From Bryopsis sp. KO-2023 (taxonomy: Eukaryota; Chlorophyta; Ulvophyceae; Bryopsidales; Bryopsidaceae), in the NCBI GenBank assembly GCA_030272585.1, contig BSYQ01000009.1:4588001-4652000 (forward strand): DNA of 64,000 bases. Direction: 5' to 3'. This document shows, in pieces, positions 23,204-34,537 of the stretch. The notes under the pieces are model-generated. The model did no database searches, was not told where the DNA came from, and saw only the letters and a list, made by a program, of their open reading frames with translations. Numbering within the stretch: the first letter of the stretch is position 1; every line of letters begins with the position of its first letter. The position numbers and the translations under genes were made by a program.

Positions 23204-25684
23204 TGGTTTCGGAGCCGAAGACGTTTCTGGACGCTACGCTACCAGAACGAACAAAAGAGTAATTTTCTCACCTCTCTCGCTCGCTTGGCTCATCATTTTC
23301 TTTTCGACCACCTGCATACACACAGTGGACGGAGGTCTCTTCGCGACAGCTCAAGACAAGGCGTTGGCAGCGTTGGAAAAAGAAAAAATGAAGCTCAGAG
23401 CAAAAGTAATGTCACTCTCGGAGCAGCTCAGAGATGAGCGACGACTACGAGAACACCCTTACCATTGGTATATCCGCGAACGCGGTGATCAACCACCCCC
23501 TGACGACCCTACACCTCCACCCAAACTGGAACACAAGTGGGAGACCACCCGCGAAAAAGACCCACTCGTCAAAACGGCGGGGTGGTTCTCTTTTTTTCGA
23601 CTATCTACAGGAAAAGGCAAACAACAAGAAATATGCGCAAAATGGGACACCTGTCTCACTCTTTTCACCAGCGCTTTCTTCCAGGCCATCACCTCCCTGT
23701 CTACCGCCGTGAAGACCTTTTTCCACGACCCCTTTGACGTTTTTGGCGCCATGCCCCACCGAACCCGCCAATGGTTCTCGTCACGCCTGGATACGATGTC
23801 GCAACTCTTTGGAGCATTCCTGGCGTTCCTCCTGGTAAACGTCCTGGCTTTCGTTTACCTCAAGCTCTCCAGTGTGATCAAAACAATCAAAGGGACTCTA
23901 CTTACGATGGGGAAGCTGCCGGTCGTCACGCTCGCGACGACTACTGGCACATGGCTCCTGCGCACGACGTGGAAAAGTGTCGCTTCAACGACCCACACGA
24001 TCGAACTGCAGGCGCAACTCAAAGGACTTCAGGAGACGGTGGCTGAGCTCAAGGCGGACAAGGAACAACAATGTGGCTACTGTGGGTGGAGGGGACACAC
24101 GGAAAAAAACTGTAGGAAAAAGAAGCAGACGACAAAGATTACTAACAATGTAACCAGCCATTCGAAGTGCGCAGCAGTTTCGACATCCCCATCCCTTCTA
24201 CACACCTCCATCACCATTCAAAATTGTCACCTAAAATCCTGCCTGATAGATACCGGATCTCAGGCGTGCGCAGTCGGAGTTTCGGATGACACCAACCTCG
24301 TCACCTGGCTTGTCACCAATGCAACAACCACACCAATACTTGGTATTGATGGGATTAAGGCACTAAACATTTCAGTCAATGCCAACCGTGGGGAAATCTG
24401 CCAAACCACTTCAGGAGCTACCATCAAATGTCATGTGGTGACTGCTAAACACCCCACACTTGCACCTGAACAAGGCACTGTCACTCTTACTCAACTGTGG
24501 CCTTTACATCAAGGGACAGGCTTTTCCAGTAAAAAAACTTGCATTCAGCTCCAAGCAGGCAAGCCCCATATCCTGGAGCCCAAACAATGGACTCGTCTCT
24601 ACTTACCATATCGAATGGACGTCGCCGGCCAGGCCACCATCACGCCAGCGTTACACCGCCCAGGACTCGTCACAGGTGCATTGACGACTAAGGCCGGCCA
24701 CTTTCGCGTCGACGTCTGGAACTCGACGGACCGCGTCCACCAGCTCACAGCCACCACCCCACTCATCAACATCCATGGCGTCAAACACCACGTCGTCAAC
24801 CGCCTCGACCGCCCAAAGGTCCACGCGGTCACACTTCCAGACAACCAACCCCTCACCGCCGACTCCATCGCAGCCGACATCATGGGCCGTTTTCCTGCCG
24901 TCGGCGACCTAAGCACACACCCTATCAACGACAAGATGAGAACGCTTCAAATACGACCCGACGAAATGGAATGGACAAAACCAGGAGATGCGGGACTACG
25001 AACGGAATACTCTGTCGACAAAGTTGTCGACAGAAACGCCGTCACTAAACAATTGGAGCTCTATGTCGAGCGTGGGTACCTTGCACATTCACCTTCGTCC
25101 GAGTCTGCTTTTTTCAACCCATTACTTCCCATCGCCAAGGACGACGGCACGTACCGTTTCACTAACGACTTTCGACGTCTCAATGGCTATTTCAAAAAAC
25201 TGGGCATGGTGTTCTCGGATCCCTGGCGCACCATCTGGAAAGTAAAGGCGGACTGGCGTGTTTATGCAAAGATAGACCTCAAAGACGCTTTTTTTGGACT
25301 AGCGGTGTCCCCTGAGCTATCACCCCTGTTCTCTTTTACCTGGCAAGGGCGACGATACAAATGGAATCGCCTCCCCCAAGGATGGTGCTGGAGCCCAACT
25401 CTATTCTCGGACAGGATCACAAGCATACTCGGGCACTTGGACTGCGTGATATACGCCGACGACATTTTGCTCGGCGCCCCGAATGCGGCGGAACTCCACA
25501 AAAAGCTCCACGACGTGTTTTCGGTCCTCCAAGAATACGGCCTAAAAGTCAACTACCAAAAAGTGACCTGGCTCGCACAGGAAGTCGAGTTCCTCGGTTA
25601 CCACCTCCACGACGGCCAATGGTCCCACAAACCCTTCCTCAAGGAAAAACTGGCAGAACTCGGCCCTATCAATGACACCACTGA
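23187..25684 (+). pseudogene. E1 gag-pol, 5' part (gag-like, protease, RT), interrupted
   Basis: The frame opens at an ATG inside the 5' LTR (MGFTVHGFG) and reads through the primer-binding site. Residues 25-45 and about 211-232 are hydrophobic (LAWLIIFF; FGAFLAFLLVNVLAFVYL), unusual for a Gag. A zinc knuckle CGYCGWRGHTEKNC (CX2CX4HX4C) lies near residue 296 and an aspartic protease site LIDTGSQ near 353. The RT covers about 590-830, with LKDAF, RLPQGWCWSP and the catalytic YADD near 756. The RT looks closer to the retrovirus-like type than to the other Ty3 elements here; that is a by-eye judgement. Joining to 34538 across the insertion and one TSD copy restores a 1376-residue frame. As it stands the gene is broken. 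Confidence 0.85.
23204..23215 (+). other. E1 primer-binding site
   Basis: TGGTTTCGGAGC directly follows the LTR with no spacer. It is identical to the sites of the four other LTR elements in this window. Confidence 0.9.
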
Positions 25685-25991
25685 CATACTAGGGATCCGA
25701 TGCCGACATGTCGGTCATCGATCAAACCGATCTCCGATCAAGATCGGCACCTGCGATTTCCGATCAAATCGATCATCGATCAGATCGGTCCGATCAAACC
25801 GATCACCGATCAAAATCGGACCGATCACAAAAATCGGTCCGACTTTTCCGATCAAAATCGGCCGATCACCCAATTCTGCCTCGGAAACCAGATCGGATCG
25901 GGATCGGGATCGGCGTTTTCCGATCAGATCGGATCTGCCGATCACCCACCGATCCCGATCCGATCATGATCGGAAATCGGGTGACGCACAA

Positions 25992-26105
25992 AGTAACCCC
26001 CGCAGGGTCCCCAGAACCCAAGGGAACCGAGTGGGATTCGAACACCATATCGCACGATGCCAAGTCATCTACACTGAGCGCTAAGCCAAGTGGACCACGA
26101 TGATT
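25992..26105 (-). repeat. tRNA-like (SINE-like) module, left arm of the foldback element
   Basis: Inverted copy of the module at 33972-34083. On the minus strand it reads A-box-like TGGCTTAGCG, then B-box TGTTCGAATCC, then a GC-rich tail ending GGGGGTTACT. It is somewhat diverged from the right copy. Confidence 0.7.
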
Positions 26106-26187
26106 CTGTGGTTGTTGCAATAATATACCCTAATTTCACAGAATTACAAACAGATTAAGGTATATGATCGCAACAGCCACGAAATCA

Positions 26188-26701
26188 TGATACCAGCTGC
26201 TGACGTCCAGGGACGTCAGACGTCAAAGGCGTCATGCATCTGACGTCTGTGAAGCGTCAGATGCATCCCCGGTGAATGACAGCATCCTCCCAAGGAGGTA
26301 CTACTGACCTACAGCGAGGAAACCACCGTAAGAGCACAGAGTCAAGACAGTGGTTCGATCATCCAGATTAGGACTTGCGAGATTGAGGTCTTGGGTTCGA
26401 GTCTGAGCGGAAACGTGCTTTGGTCTGGGCCTGTGTGTGAGAGTGTGAGTGAGTCAGGAGTAGAACTGGCGGCTGTGAGTCAGGGTAGTGGGAGTGTTAC
26501 GGGTGGTTAGTCACCCTCGGGAAAATCGAACTGGGAGTTAAAATGATGGGACGCTTGATGTAACCTTGCTTTTCAGTGATCTGTTGGTGTGACCCCGAGT
26601 CTGTGACCCGTGCGATTTTGTGTGACCGTTCCGCCGCCGCCTCACTCTTTTCCGAGATAGGAGACGTCGCTCGCGGACGTCAGTCCTCCCGAGCGATAAC
26701 A
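26188..26701 (+). repeat. E2 5' LTR
   Basis: TG...CA ends. The first 100 bp hold a cluster of TGACGTC/GACGTCA words (bZIP/TGACG-type) and the inverted repeat GCATCTGACG ... CGTCAGATGC. Confidence 0.95.
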
Positions 26702-26705
26702 TTTT

Positions 26706-26717
26706 TGGTTTCGGAGC
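26706..26717 (+). other. E2 primer-binding site
   Basis: TGGTTTCGGAGC, four bases after the LTR. Confidence 0.9.
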
Positions 26718-27170
26718 CCGAAGGAACCGACTGGACTGGAGCTCTCCGCTGGTTTGACCAGCAGGTTTGTTCGAGGCGCTTAACGCCAGTCGTAAGGTCG
26801 TGGGAAAACGGAAAAAGGCAAACGCAGTGAACGGGAAAAAAGGAAAACGTGTGGTAGCAACGTTGGAAAAGAAGCACACCCATAAAAAGAGAGAAAAGAG
26901 GTTGCCAACGTTCAGTCGTGTGACAGGACGTTTGGGAAAAAGGTTACCCTGTAACCTGCGTCGCTGTCAGCGAACTGTAGTACTCAGGTTCGAAGGGTTA
27001 GAGTCGGACGTGAAGGGGTATAGTAGTATTACGTATAGTAACTCTCACGGCAAGGGCACGTGGGTTATCCGTTCACAGTTCGGCAAGGACAGGTCGTGGC
27101 GCGAAAGTCAACGGTCTACAGTTGACAGTAACCGTTGCCTGGAAAGTCAACTGAAAGTCAAGCGACTAGA

Positions 27171-29417
27171 ATGGCTCTGGTTCCGGTCGTTACAGAAAGC
27201 GACATGGTCGCGATAAGCGACGAAGTCATGGAAGGGTCAGAAGTGCAACCAATGGTGCACCAGCAAATTCAGAATATACAGATTAATGGTTCTGATCACA
27301 CTGAAATGCAAAGACAGATTGAGGTCTGGGGTGGAACAGTAACCAACCACCTCCAGCAATCATTGACCTCCATGCAGAGTCAGGTTCAACAAGTCCAGGT
27401 TGAACTCTATACACACAGAGAGCAAGCAGAGCTACATCAGTCAACTCTAAAGGAAGAGTTGCAGTCAGCCTTAGTGCACAGTTTGGAAGAACAGAGTCGA
27501 AAACTACAGCAGACTCAGGAGCTACATGCAAAGGACTTTTATCAAAGCCTCACTGCAAATACAAATACTCAACTGAAGGACCTTGGTGAACAGTTGAGAA
27601 GTACAGGAAAAGATCATGCTGTGGGCATGGCTCAGTGGAAAAATAAGAACCAAACAGAGCTGGAACTATTCCAGAAGAAGCAGTTAGCTCTACAGGAGCA
27701 ACTGATGTTGGTTCAAAAGAAACAACAGGAAGATATTAATGCCCAATTATATGAAGTGTCTCAGCACATGCAAAGAATGCAAAAACAGCTGATGGAAGAG
27801 AGGGAGAGTATGACAAACACAATGACTAGCATACTGCAAGGAGAATTGGACTCCTATCCTGCAGTCATTCAGAAAATGGTAGCTACAGCAGTGGATGAAA
27901 CCACCACAGCTATTGAGGACAAGTATAACAATGCTGAAGGACAGAAAGCAGATCTAGAAGAGACTAGATGGGCTTTAACTGATCCAGAATATCAGAAAGC
28001 AGTTGATGGCTGGATGAAGGATGGAATCCTGAGAACACCTATTCCTCCACAAGTGATGCAAGTGCATATGATGCAAGCAACACAAACAGTACAGAATACA
28101 GAGGAAGGAGAAACTGAGGGACAAACTCAGGATATCCCAACATCTGGTCAGCCACCAGTACAGCAAGTTATACCTGCCACAAGTACTGGAGCAGTACCTC
28201 CAGGACCCTCTTCTTTAGGTCTAATAGACCTCACTTCAGGACAACAACTGTCCATGGGTTTACCACCCCCTATACTGCAACCACCAGCAGTAACTATAGC
28301 ACCTCCAGCTACCTTTACTTTAGGTACTACCCCAGCACCATCAGGAATGGGAATTAGACCACCAAATCCCTTTGAACAGTTAACAAGTCAAAGAGCACCC
28401 AGTGGTGGTGCACCTGGAGGAAATCCAGGGGATCCAAATGGATCAAATGGACCAAATGGCCCAGACAGACCAGGCATGCCTAGAGCATCTGGTTCTGGAC
28501 ATCCAGGGCCAGGGAATGGTGGTGATGGTGGTGGAGGTGATGGAGGAGGTCCCCCAGGAGGAGGACCACCTGATAGAGATCCTAGTGGTACATCAGGAGG
28601 TTCAGGACAAGGTCCTGATAGACCTTACAGCAAACAGATTAAGCTCACTCCCCCAGAGAAATTCACAGGAGATGAAAGGATGTCTGCAACAGAATGGATA
28701 CTAGGAATGAAGAGATGGTTGCAGAATCAACACATCTTAGAGAGGGACTGGTTATCCTGTTTTCAGTCACATCTCCAGGGAGATGCACTTAGCTGGTTAA
28801 ACCTGATGGATATACAGATCATGAATCAGGAAAAAGCAGAGTATGCTAGCTGGCAAGAGTTCACTCAAGAACTAAGGAATGTTTTTGAGCCAGTCTCCCT
28901 AATAGAGACTGCCAGAAAACAATTAAGAACTCTAAGGCAGACTGGAACTGCCTTAGGCTACATCAGACTCTTCAGAAAGCTGATGTTTAGACTCCCCAAT
29001 CTACCTCAAGAAGAAAGATATGCAGCCTTTGTGGATGGGCTCTCAGATAGAAATATGCAAGCACAGGTTATGACCCTGTGTGATGGAGATCTAGATAAGG
29101 CCATCCTCACAGTCCAAAGACTCTCTGCAACTATAGGCAGTAGAGGTGGCACTACTAGCAGTTTTAGAGGCAGAGGTAGAGGGAGGGGAAGATTTGGACA
29201 GAGAAATACACAGATGTCAGCAATGATGTCTGCTGCAACATCACAACTGCCTCCTGCAGCAAATTCAGTTAAGGCTGTGCAGCAGAGAGGTCAGATGGGA
29301 TCTAGGCCCTCAAGGGGAGGATCCTTCAAGTGTTTTCTATGTGGAAGCACAGAGCATGGGGTAAGACAGTGTCCCAAACTGTCCCAAGCTCAGAAAGCCC
29401 TGAAGAAGGGAAACTAA
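27171..29417 (+). CDS. E2 Gag
   Basis: 748 residues from ATG at 27171 (MALVPVV). An N-terminal coiled-coil half rich in Gln and Glu is followed by a Pro/Gly-rich linker, then a Ty3-type capsid region (FTGDERMSATEWI ... LQGDALSWLN ... FVDGLSDRN). Next come an RG-rich patch (RGRGRGRGRFGQ) and one zinc knuckle, CFLCGSTEHGVRQC, near residue 720. An upstream continuation of the frame lacks an ATG and is ignored. The extended coiled-coil N-terminus makes this Gag much longer than in most Ty3 elements. Confidence 0.93.
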   Translation: MALVPVVTESDMVAISDEVMEGSEVQPMVHQQIQNIQINGSDHTEMQRQIEVWGGTVTNHLQQSLTSMQSQVQQVQVELYTHREQAELHQSTLKEELQSALVHSLEEQSRKLQQTQELHAKDFYQSLTANTNTQLKDLGEQLRSTGKDHAVGMAQWKNKNQTELELFQKKQLALQEQLMLVQKKQQEDINAQLYEVSQHMQRMQKQLMEERESMTNTMTSILQGELDSYPAVIQKMVATAVDETTTAIEDKYNNAEGQKADLEETRWALTDPEYQKAVDGWMKDGILRTPIPPQVMQVHMMQATQTVQNTEEGETEGQTQDIPTSGQPPVQQVIPATSTGAVPPGPSSLGLIDLTSGQQLSMGLPPPILQPPAVTIAPPATFTLGTTPAPSGMGIRPPNPFEQLTSQRAPSGGAPGGNPGDPNGSNGPNGPDRPGMPRASGSGHPGPGNGGDGGGGDGGGPPGGGPPDRDPSGTSGGSGQGPDRPYSKQIKLTPPEKFTGDERMSATEWILGMKRWLQNQHILERDWLSCFQSHLQGDALSWLNLMDIQIMNQEKAEYASWQEFTQELRNVFEPVSLIETARKQLRTLRQTGTALGYIRLFRKLMFRLPNLPQEERYAAFVDGLSDRNMQAQVMTLCDGDLDKAILTVQRLSATIGSRGGTTSSFRGRGRGRGRFGQRNTQMSAMMSAATSQLPPAANSVKAVQQRGQMGSRPSRGGSFKCFLCGSTEHGVRQCPKLSQAQKALKKGN
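29408..29414 (+). other. E2 gag-pol -1 ribosomal frameshift site
   Basis: GGGAAAC in the frame G GGA AAC directly before the gag stop TAA. Slipping back one base gives GGG AAA CTA and continues as GKLKEEAS in the open pol frame. The heptamer fits the X XXY YYZ rule. A downstream pseudoknot was not assessed. Confidence 0.8.
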
Positions 29418-32400
29418 AAGAGGAGGCTAGTGTTGGGTCAGCTAAGCCTCCAGATGATATTGAAATGAAAGAACCCACTACAAAAACACCAGCCTCACTA
29501 AATGATGGTGTTCAAGAGACACCTGTGGTTGCAGCCCCTATTGCAACAGAACAGGAAGCATACACACTGGATGGGGTCACTCCAGGAGTGTTAATTCAAA
29601 AGAAAAAGCAGTCTCAAAAGAGAGTGGATAAACAAACAGAGGCCACTGTGAGTTTACCCACTAGAGTGGAAAGAAATGTTGAGGGAAAGGAACCAGTTCA
29701 GACTGCAGTAGCTCAGGCTACAGCAGCATATAGAGGATATGAACTGGCAGGATTTATTGGTGCAAAGAAAGCTACAGCATACATTGATACAGGATCCACT
29801 GCTAACTATATTAGCATGGATGCAGTCAAGGAACTGGGACTGCAATACAAACCACAAGAAACTCCTGTTAAGTTTCTAGATGGTACAGAAAGGAAATCAG
29901 TAGGGAGATGTTATGGCATCCCATTTGTCTGTGGAAAGATCCAGCTCTCATTTGATGCTGATGTCTTTCCAGACAGTAATCACCCAATCCTGCTGGGATT
30001 GCCCTGGCTTATACACTACAATCCCAAAGTGGATTTTAAGTCAGGAATAATCACAGTAAACAAGGGCAGAAAGAGTGTAAAATTACCACTCTCAGTGATG
30101 CCTGAATATCAGCTCAAACCCACTGGAGCTACAGAACTTTCCTTTTGTTCTAGTGGCAGAATCAAAAGACAGATAGAAAAAGGGGAAATTAAACACATCA
30201 TCATGGTGGTGATCAGGCCAGAGGATGAATCAAAGACTGGAGTAGAAACAATCCCAGAACAAAGAGAAGGGGATGATCTACAGAAAATCCTGCAGGAGGA
30301 TATGGATCCCAGGATTAAGGAAGTACTGACTCAGTACAGAAAAGTGTTTGCAAAGGATTTGCCTAAAGGTGTACCTCCTGTCAGACTGGGTCATGAATTC
30401 AGGATTGATTTGGAGGAGGGTACAGAACCCATGTATAGACCCCTATACAAACTGTCTCCTCTTGAGTTAGATGAGGTTAAAAGACAGTTAGATTACCTGT
30501 TGGAGATGGATTTCATAGAACCATCACAGTCACCATTTGGGGCACCCATCCTGTTTGTCCCTAAGAAAGATGGAGGGCTCAGGATGTGCCTGGATTACAG
30601 ATGGCTCAATAAGAAAACCATCAAAAATAGGTATCCTCTGCCCTTACCAGAGGAGATGATTGACAGGGTGTATGGGGCTAAATATTTCACAAAGATTGAC
30701 TTGAGATCAGGCTACTGGCAGATGCCTCTAAGGGAAGAGGACAGGCCTAAGACTGCCTTCAGAAGTAGATTTGGACATTACCAGTTCAAGGTCCTTTCTT
30801 TTGGACTTACTAATGCTCCAGCACAATATATGAACATGGTTAATGACATCTTCAAGGATATGCTGGATATCTTTGTGCTGATCTTCATTGATGATCTCTT
30901 AATCTATTCTAAGAGCATCTCTGAGCATGTAGAACATTTAGCAGCAGTCTTAGCCAGGCTACAGAAGTATAGTCTGTTTGCCAAGGCCACCAAAAGTGAA
31001 ATCTGTGTAAGGGAAACAGATTTCTGTGGATTTTGGTTGAGTGAAAAAGGGATCTCAGCAATGGATGTGAAAGTTAAGGCAATCAGGGATTGGAAGCCCT
31101 TAAAGACAGTTACAGATGTCAGGAGTTTTCTGGGGATGGTTTCCTTCTATAGAAGATTCATCCCAGACTTTGCAAAGATAGCAGGCCCTCTGCATGACTT
31201 AACTAAGAAGGATGTCATGTGGGAGTGGGGATCTGCTCAGGAACAGGCTTTTCAAACACTCAAAACTGCATTGATGGGGAAACCAGTGCTGATCCATCCT
31301 AATCCAGTGAAAGATTACACTGTGATTAGTGATGCATCTGGGGAAGCAACTGGAGGAGTCCTCTGTCAGGATCATGGCTCTGGATTACAGCCCATAGCCT
31401 TTTGCAGTAGAAGATTATCCAAATCAGAACAGAATTACTCAGTGTATGAAAGGGAACTCCTGGGAATAGCCTACTGCTTGATGCAGTGGAGGCACTATTT
31501 AGAGGGCTGCCCAGGAGAAGTCACAGTCTTTACAGACCACCAGCCACTAACAAACTTTATGGATCAAAAAATGATGTCAAGGCCTCAGGCCAGGTGGCTG
31601 AGAGCAGGACATTTCCTCAGCATCAAACCAAAGATTCAGTACATCCAGGGGAAATTGAATCTAGTGGCTGATGCACTATCAAGAAGTCTACCAGCAGAGA
31701 ATCAAGTGAATGTAGTGAGCTCCTTACAACCTAGTATGGAGGAGATTACACTCTGGGAACAAGCAACACTAGCAGATGTTGAGATCAAGGACATCTACAC
31801 TCAAATACTGGATGGGGAGAGAATTCCAGGCTATGGAATTAATGAATCAGGATTGTTGATTTATCAAACTCAAGATGGACTCATGAAGTTATGGGTACCT
31901 CAGGAACTGAGGATGAAAGTCCTTACAGAAGGACATGATAATCAAATCTCTGGACATCTAGGGATAGAGAGAACTCTGGAGCTGATGTCCAGGAAATACT
32001 ACTGGAATGATATGAAAAAGGATGTCCAGGAATATGTCAGGACATGTGAGGTTTGCCAGCAAATGAAGCCTGAGTTGAGAGCTCAGAAAGGCTTGCTGCA
32101 ACCTATTCCAGTAGCTGATAAGAAATGGGATCAGATCACTACTGATTTAGTGACTGATTTACCCCCTGTTGATGGATTTGATTCCATTGCAGTCTTTGTT
32201 GATAGATTGACCAAAATGGTGAAGTTCATACCCTGTAGTAAAACAATAGATGCACCAGGGTATGCAAGGATATTCTTTGATCACATCTTCAGGAATCATG
32301 GGATTCCTAGTGTGATAATCAGTGATAGAGACACTAGATTCACAAGTAAATTTTGGCAGGAATTAATGAAGTGTGTGGGCACTAAAGTTAGAATGTCTAC

Positions 32401-33199
32401 AGCCTTCCATCCTCAAAGTGATGGACAAAGTGAGGTCAGCATCAGGACCTTAGAAAACTTTCTAAGACCCTATGTGGAAGATCATCCAGAGACCTGGATG
32501 CAGGGATTAGGGATGGCTGAGTTTGCAGCTAATAATGCTGTGCATACTGCAACTGGATACAGCCCCTTCTACTTGATGTATGGAGTGCATCCACAACTGC
32601 CAGGGGATTTACTTGCTGGAAAAGCTCAAGCTGAAGCAGAGTCAGTACAAGAGATGATATCTCATATGCAGGAAGTCATCAATGATGCCAAGGACAGATA
32701 TAAAACAGCCCAAGAGAAGATGAGGCAGCAAGCAAATAAAAGGAGAAGGGATGTACAGTTTCAAGTGGGAGAAAAGGTGTTGCTCTCCACAAAGACATTG
32801 AATTTATCAGTCTTGAAACATATTCCAGTGAAAATCAGAAGAAGATATATAGGGCCTTTTATTATTGCTGCTGCAGTGGGATCTGTGGCATATAGATTGG
32901 TGTTACCAGATGGATGGAAATTACATCCTGTATTTCATGTATCAAAGTTGAGAAAACTTCAAGAGAGTTCTAAGTTTCCTAGGGAGGTAATGGCACCTCC
33001 AGCAGAATTAGATTCTGAGGGAGAAGAAGAATTTGAAGTTGAGGCTGTAGTAAGACATAAGTTTTCAGGAAGGAAAAGAAGATTTTTAGTAGTCTGGAAG
33101 GGGTATCCACTTAGTGAAGCAACCTGGGAACCCCAAGACAATTTATTGAATGCATCAGAGATCCTGGCTGATTATAAGAGGAGAGCTGGGATCAGGTAG
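29415..33199 (+). CDS. E2 Pol (protease, RT, RNase H, integrase, chromodomain)
   Basis: Expressed as a Gag-Pol fusion by -1 frameshifting; the frame is already open from 29330. Order: protease YIDTGSTANYIS; RT with VPKKDGGLRMCLDYR, FTKIDLRSGYWQ and the catalytic FIDDLLIYS; RNase H from VISDASGEATGG to LVADALSRS; integrase zinc domain HLGIERTL ... CEVCQQ and catalytic core (ITTDLVTD, IISDRDTRF, DGQSEVSIR); a GPF motif (RRRYIGPF); and a C-terminal chromodomain (VVWKGYPLSEATWEPQDN). The chromodomain places it in the chromovirus clade, in which this domain steers integration to marked chromatin. Confidence 0.95.
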
Positions 33200-33455
33200 A
33201 AGTTAGATGCACTTTTGATTCTGTGGCTGAAGGATCAGGAATCCCAGAGACTAGGGGATGGGTTGCATAAGGGCAGTGAAGTGTTTTCTGAACTTCTGTG
33301 GGTTAAGGATTTTATGGGGATCTAATTATCCTTTCAGAAGTGCAGGGAGCTTGGGATTTGCATCACCCTAGTTCAGAGTTACTTTTACAGAATCAGAAGG
33401 ATGCATTTGATAGATACTTGGTGAGGGCACCAACTGCCCCCAGGGGGGAGGCAAT

Positions 33456-33969
33456 TGATACCAGCTGCTGACGTCCAGGGACGTCAGACGTCAAAGGCGT
33501 CATGCATCTGACGTCTGTGAAGCGTCAGATGCATCCCCGGTGAATGACAGCATCCTCCCAAGGAGGTACTACTGACCTACAGCGAGGAAACCACCGTAAG
33601 AGCACAGAGTCAAGACAGTGGTTCGATCATCCAGATTAGGACTTGCGAGACTGAGGTCTTGGGTTCGAGTCTGAGCGGAAACGTGCTTTGGTCTGGGCCT
33701 GTGTGTGAGAGTGTGAGTGAGTCAGGAGTAGAACTGGCGGCTGTGAGTCAGGGTAGTGGGAGTGTTACGGGTGGTTAGTCACCCTCGGGAAAATCGAACT
33801 GGGAGTTAAAATGATGGGACGCTTGATGTAACCTTGCTTTTCAGTGATCTGTTGGTGTGACCCCGAGTCTGTGACCCGTGCGATTTTGTGTGACCGTTCC
33901 GCCGCCGCCTCACTCTTTTCCGAGATAGGAGACGTCGCTCGCGGACGTCAGTCCTCCCGAGCGATAACA
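33456..33969 (+). repeat. E2 3' LTR
   Basis: Same length as the 5' LTR; one difference seen (C at 33651). Confidence 0.95.
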
Positions 33970-33971
33970 AA

Positions 33972-34083
33972 TCATCGTGGTCCACTTGGCTTAGTGTTCA
34001 GTGTAGATGACTCGGCATCGTGCGGTATGGTGTTCGAATCCCACTCGGTTCCCTTGGGTTCTGGGGACCCTGCGGGGGTTACT
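33972..34083 (+). repeat. tRNA-like (SINE-like) module, right arm of the foldback element
   Basis: A-box TGGCTTAGTGT at 33987-33997 and B-box TGTTCGAATCC at 34031-34041 are spaced as in tRNA genes, followed by a conserved tail (GGTTCCCTTGGGTTCT, GGGACCCTGCGGGGGTT). These are RNA polymerase III internal promoter signatures; whether it is transcribed is not known. E2 inserted at its left edge. Confidence 0.72.
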
Positions 34084-34537
34084 TTGTGCGTCACCCGATT
34101 TCCGATCATGATCGGATCGGGATCGGTGGGTGATCGGCAGATCCGATCTGATCGGAAATTCACCGACTTCGCGCCTTTCATACCGATCATGATCGGTTCT
34201 CCCCGATCATTGTACCGATCAAAAAAAAAACGCCGACTTTGATCGGCCGACTATTCCGATCACAGCTCCGCGCCTTGATCGGATCGGGATCGGGATCGGC
34301 CGACGCCGTTCTTTGATCGGATCGGTCGCCGATCTCGATTAATCGGTCCGATCAAGACACCGATCACCGATGATCGGCACCGATCATGATCGGTAAAAAA
34401 AAAAAAAAAAAAAAACCGATTATTTTTGTATCACCCTATAATAGACATTAGTGAAAATCCGATCCCGATCCGACCCCGTTTAGACCTATTTTTAGCAGGC
34501 CGATCATTGCCTATCATATCCCTAGTATGACCACTGA

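Larger units (their letters stand above)
26188..33969 (+). mobile_element. E2: Ty3 chromovirus, apparently intact and young
   Basis: LTRs 26188-26701 and 33456-33969 are both 514 bp and differ by eye at one base (26383 T, 33651 C). The 5-bp TSD AATCA is at 26183-26187 and 33970-33974. PBS at 26706-26717, gag 27171-29417, pol in the -1 frame to 33199, and a purine-rich tract (CAGGGGGGAGGCAAT) before the 3' LTR. All coding domains are open, so the copy may be autonomous. Confidence 0.95.
25685..34529. mobile_element. hAT-like foldback (hairpin) element carrying E2
   Basis: Terminal inverted repeats CATACTAGGGAT at both ends, flanked by the 8-bp direct repeat ACCACTGA (25677-25684 and 34530-34537); 8 bp is the hAT target-site length. 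Without E2 and its TSD the element is about 1058 bp: two long inverted arms around a loop of roughly 29 bp (near 26135-26163). The outer part of each arm is packed with GATCGG/CCGATC words, like the subterminal transposase-binding repeats of hAT elements. The inner part is a tRNA-like module. There is no transposase gene, so it is non-autonomous. Excision restores the E1 ORF in frame. Confidence 0.85.

Noticed and set aside
26767..27216. Basic 149-codon frame in the E2 leader
   Set aside because: No ATG near its start, low complexity, and it overlaps the gag start; no support beyond being open.
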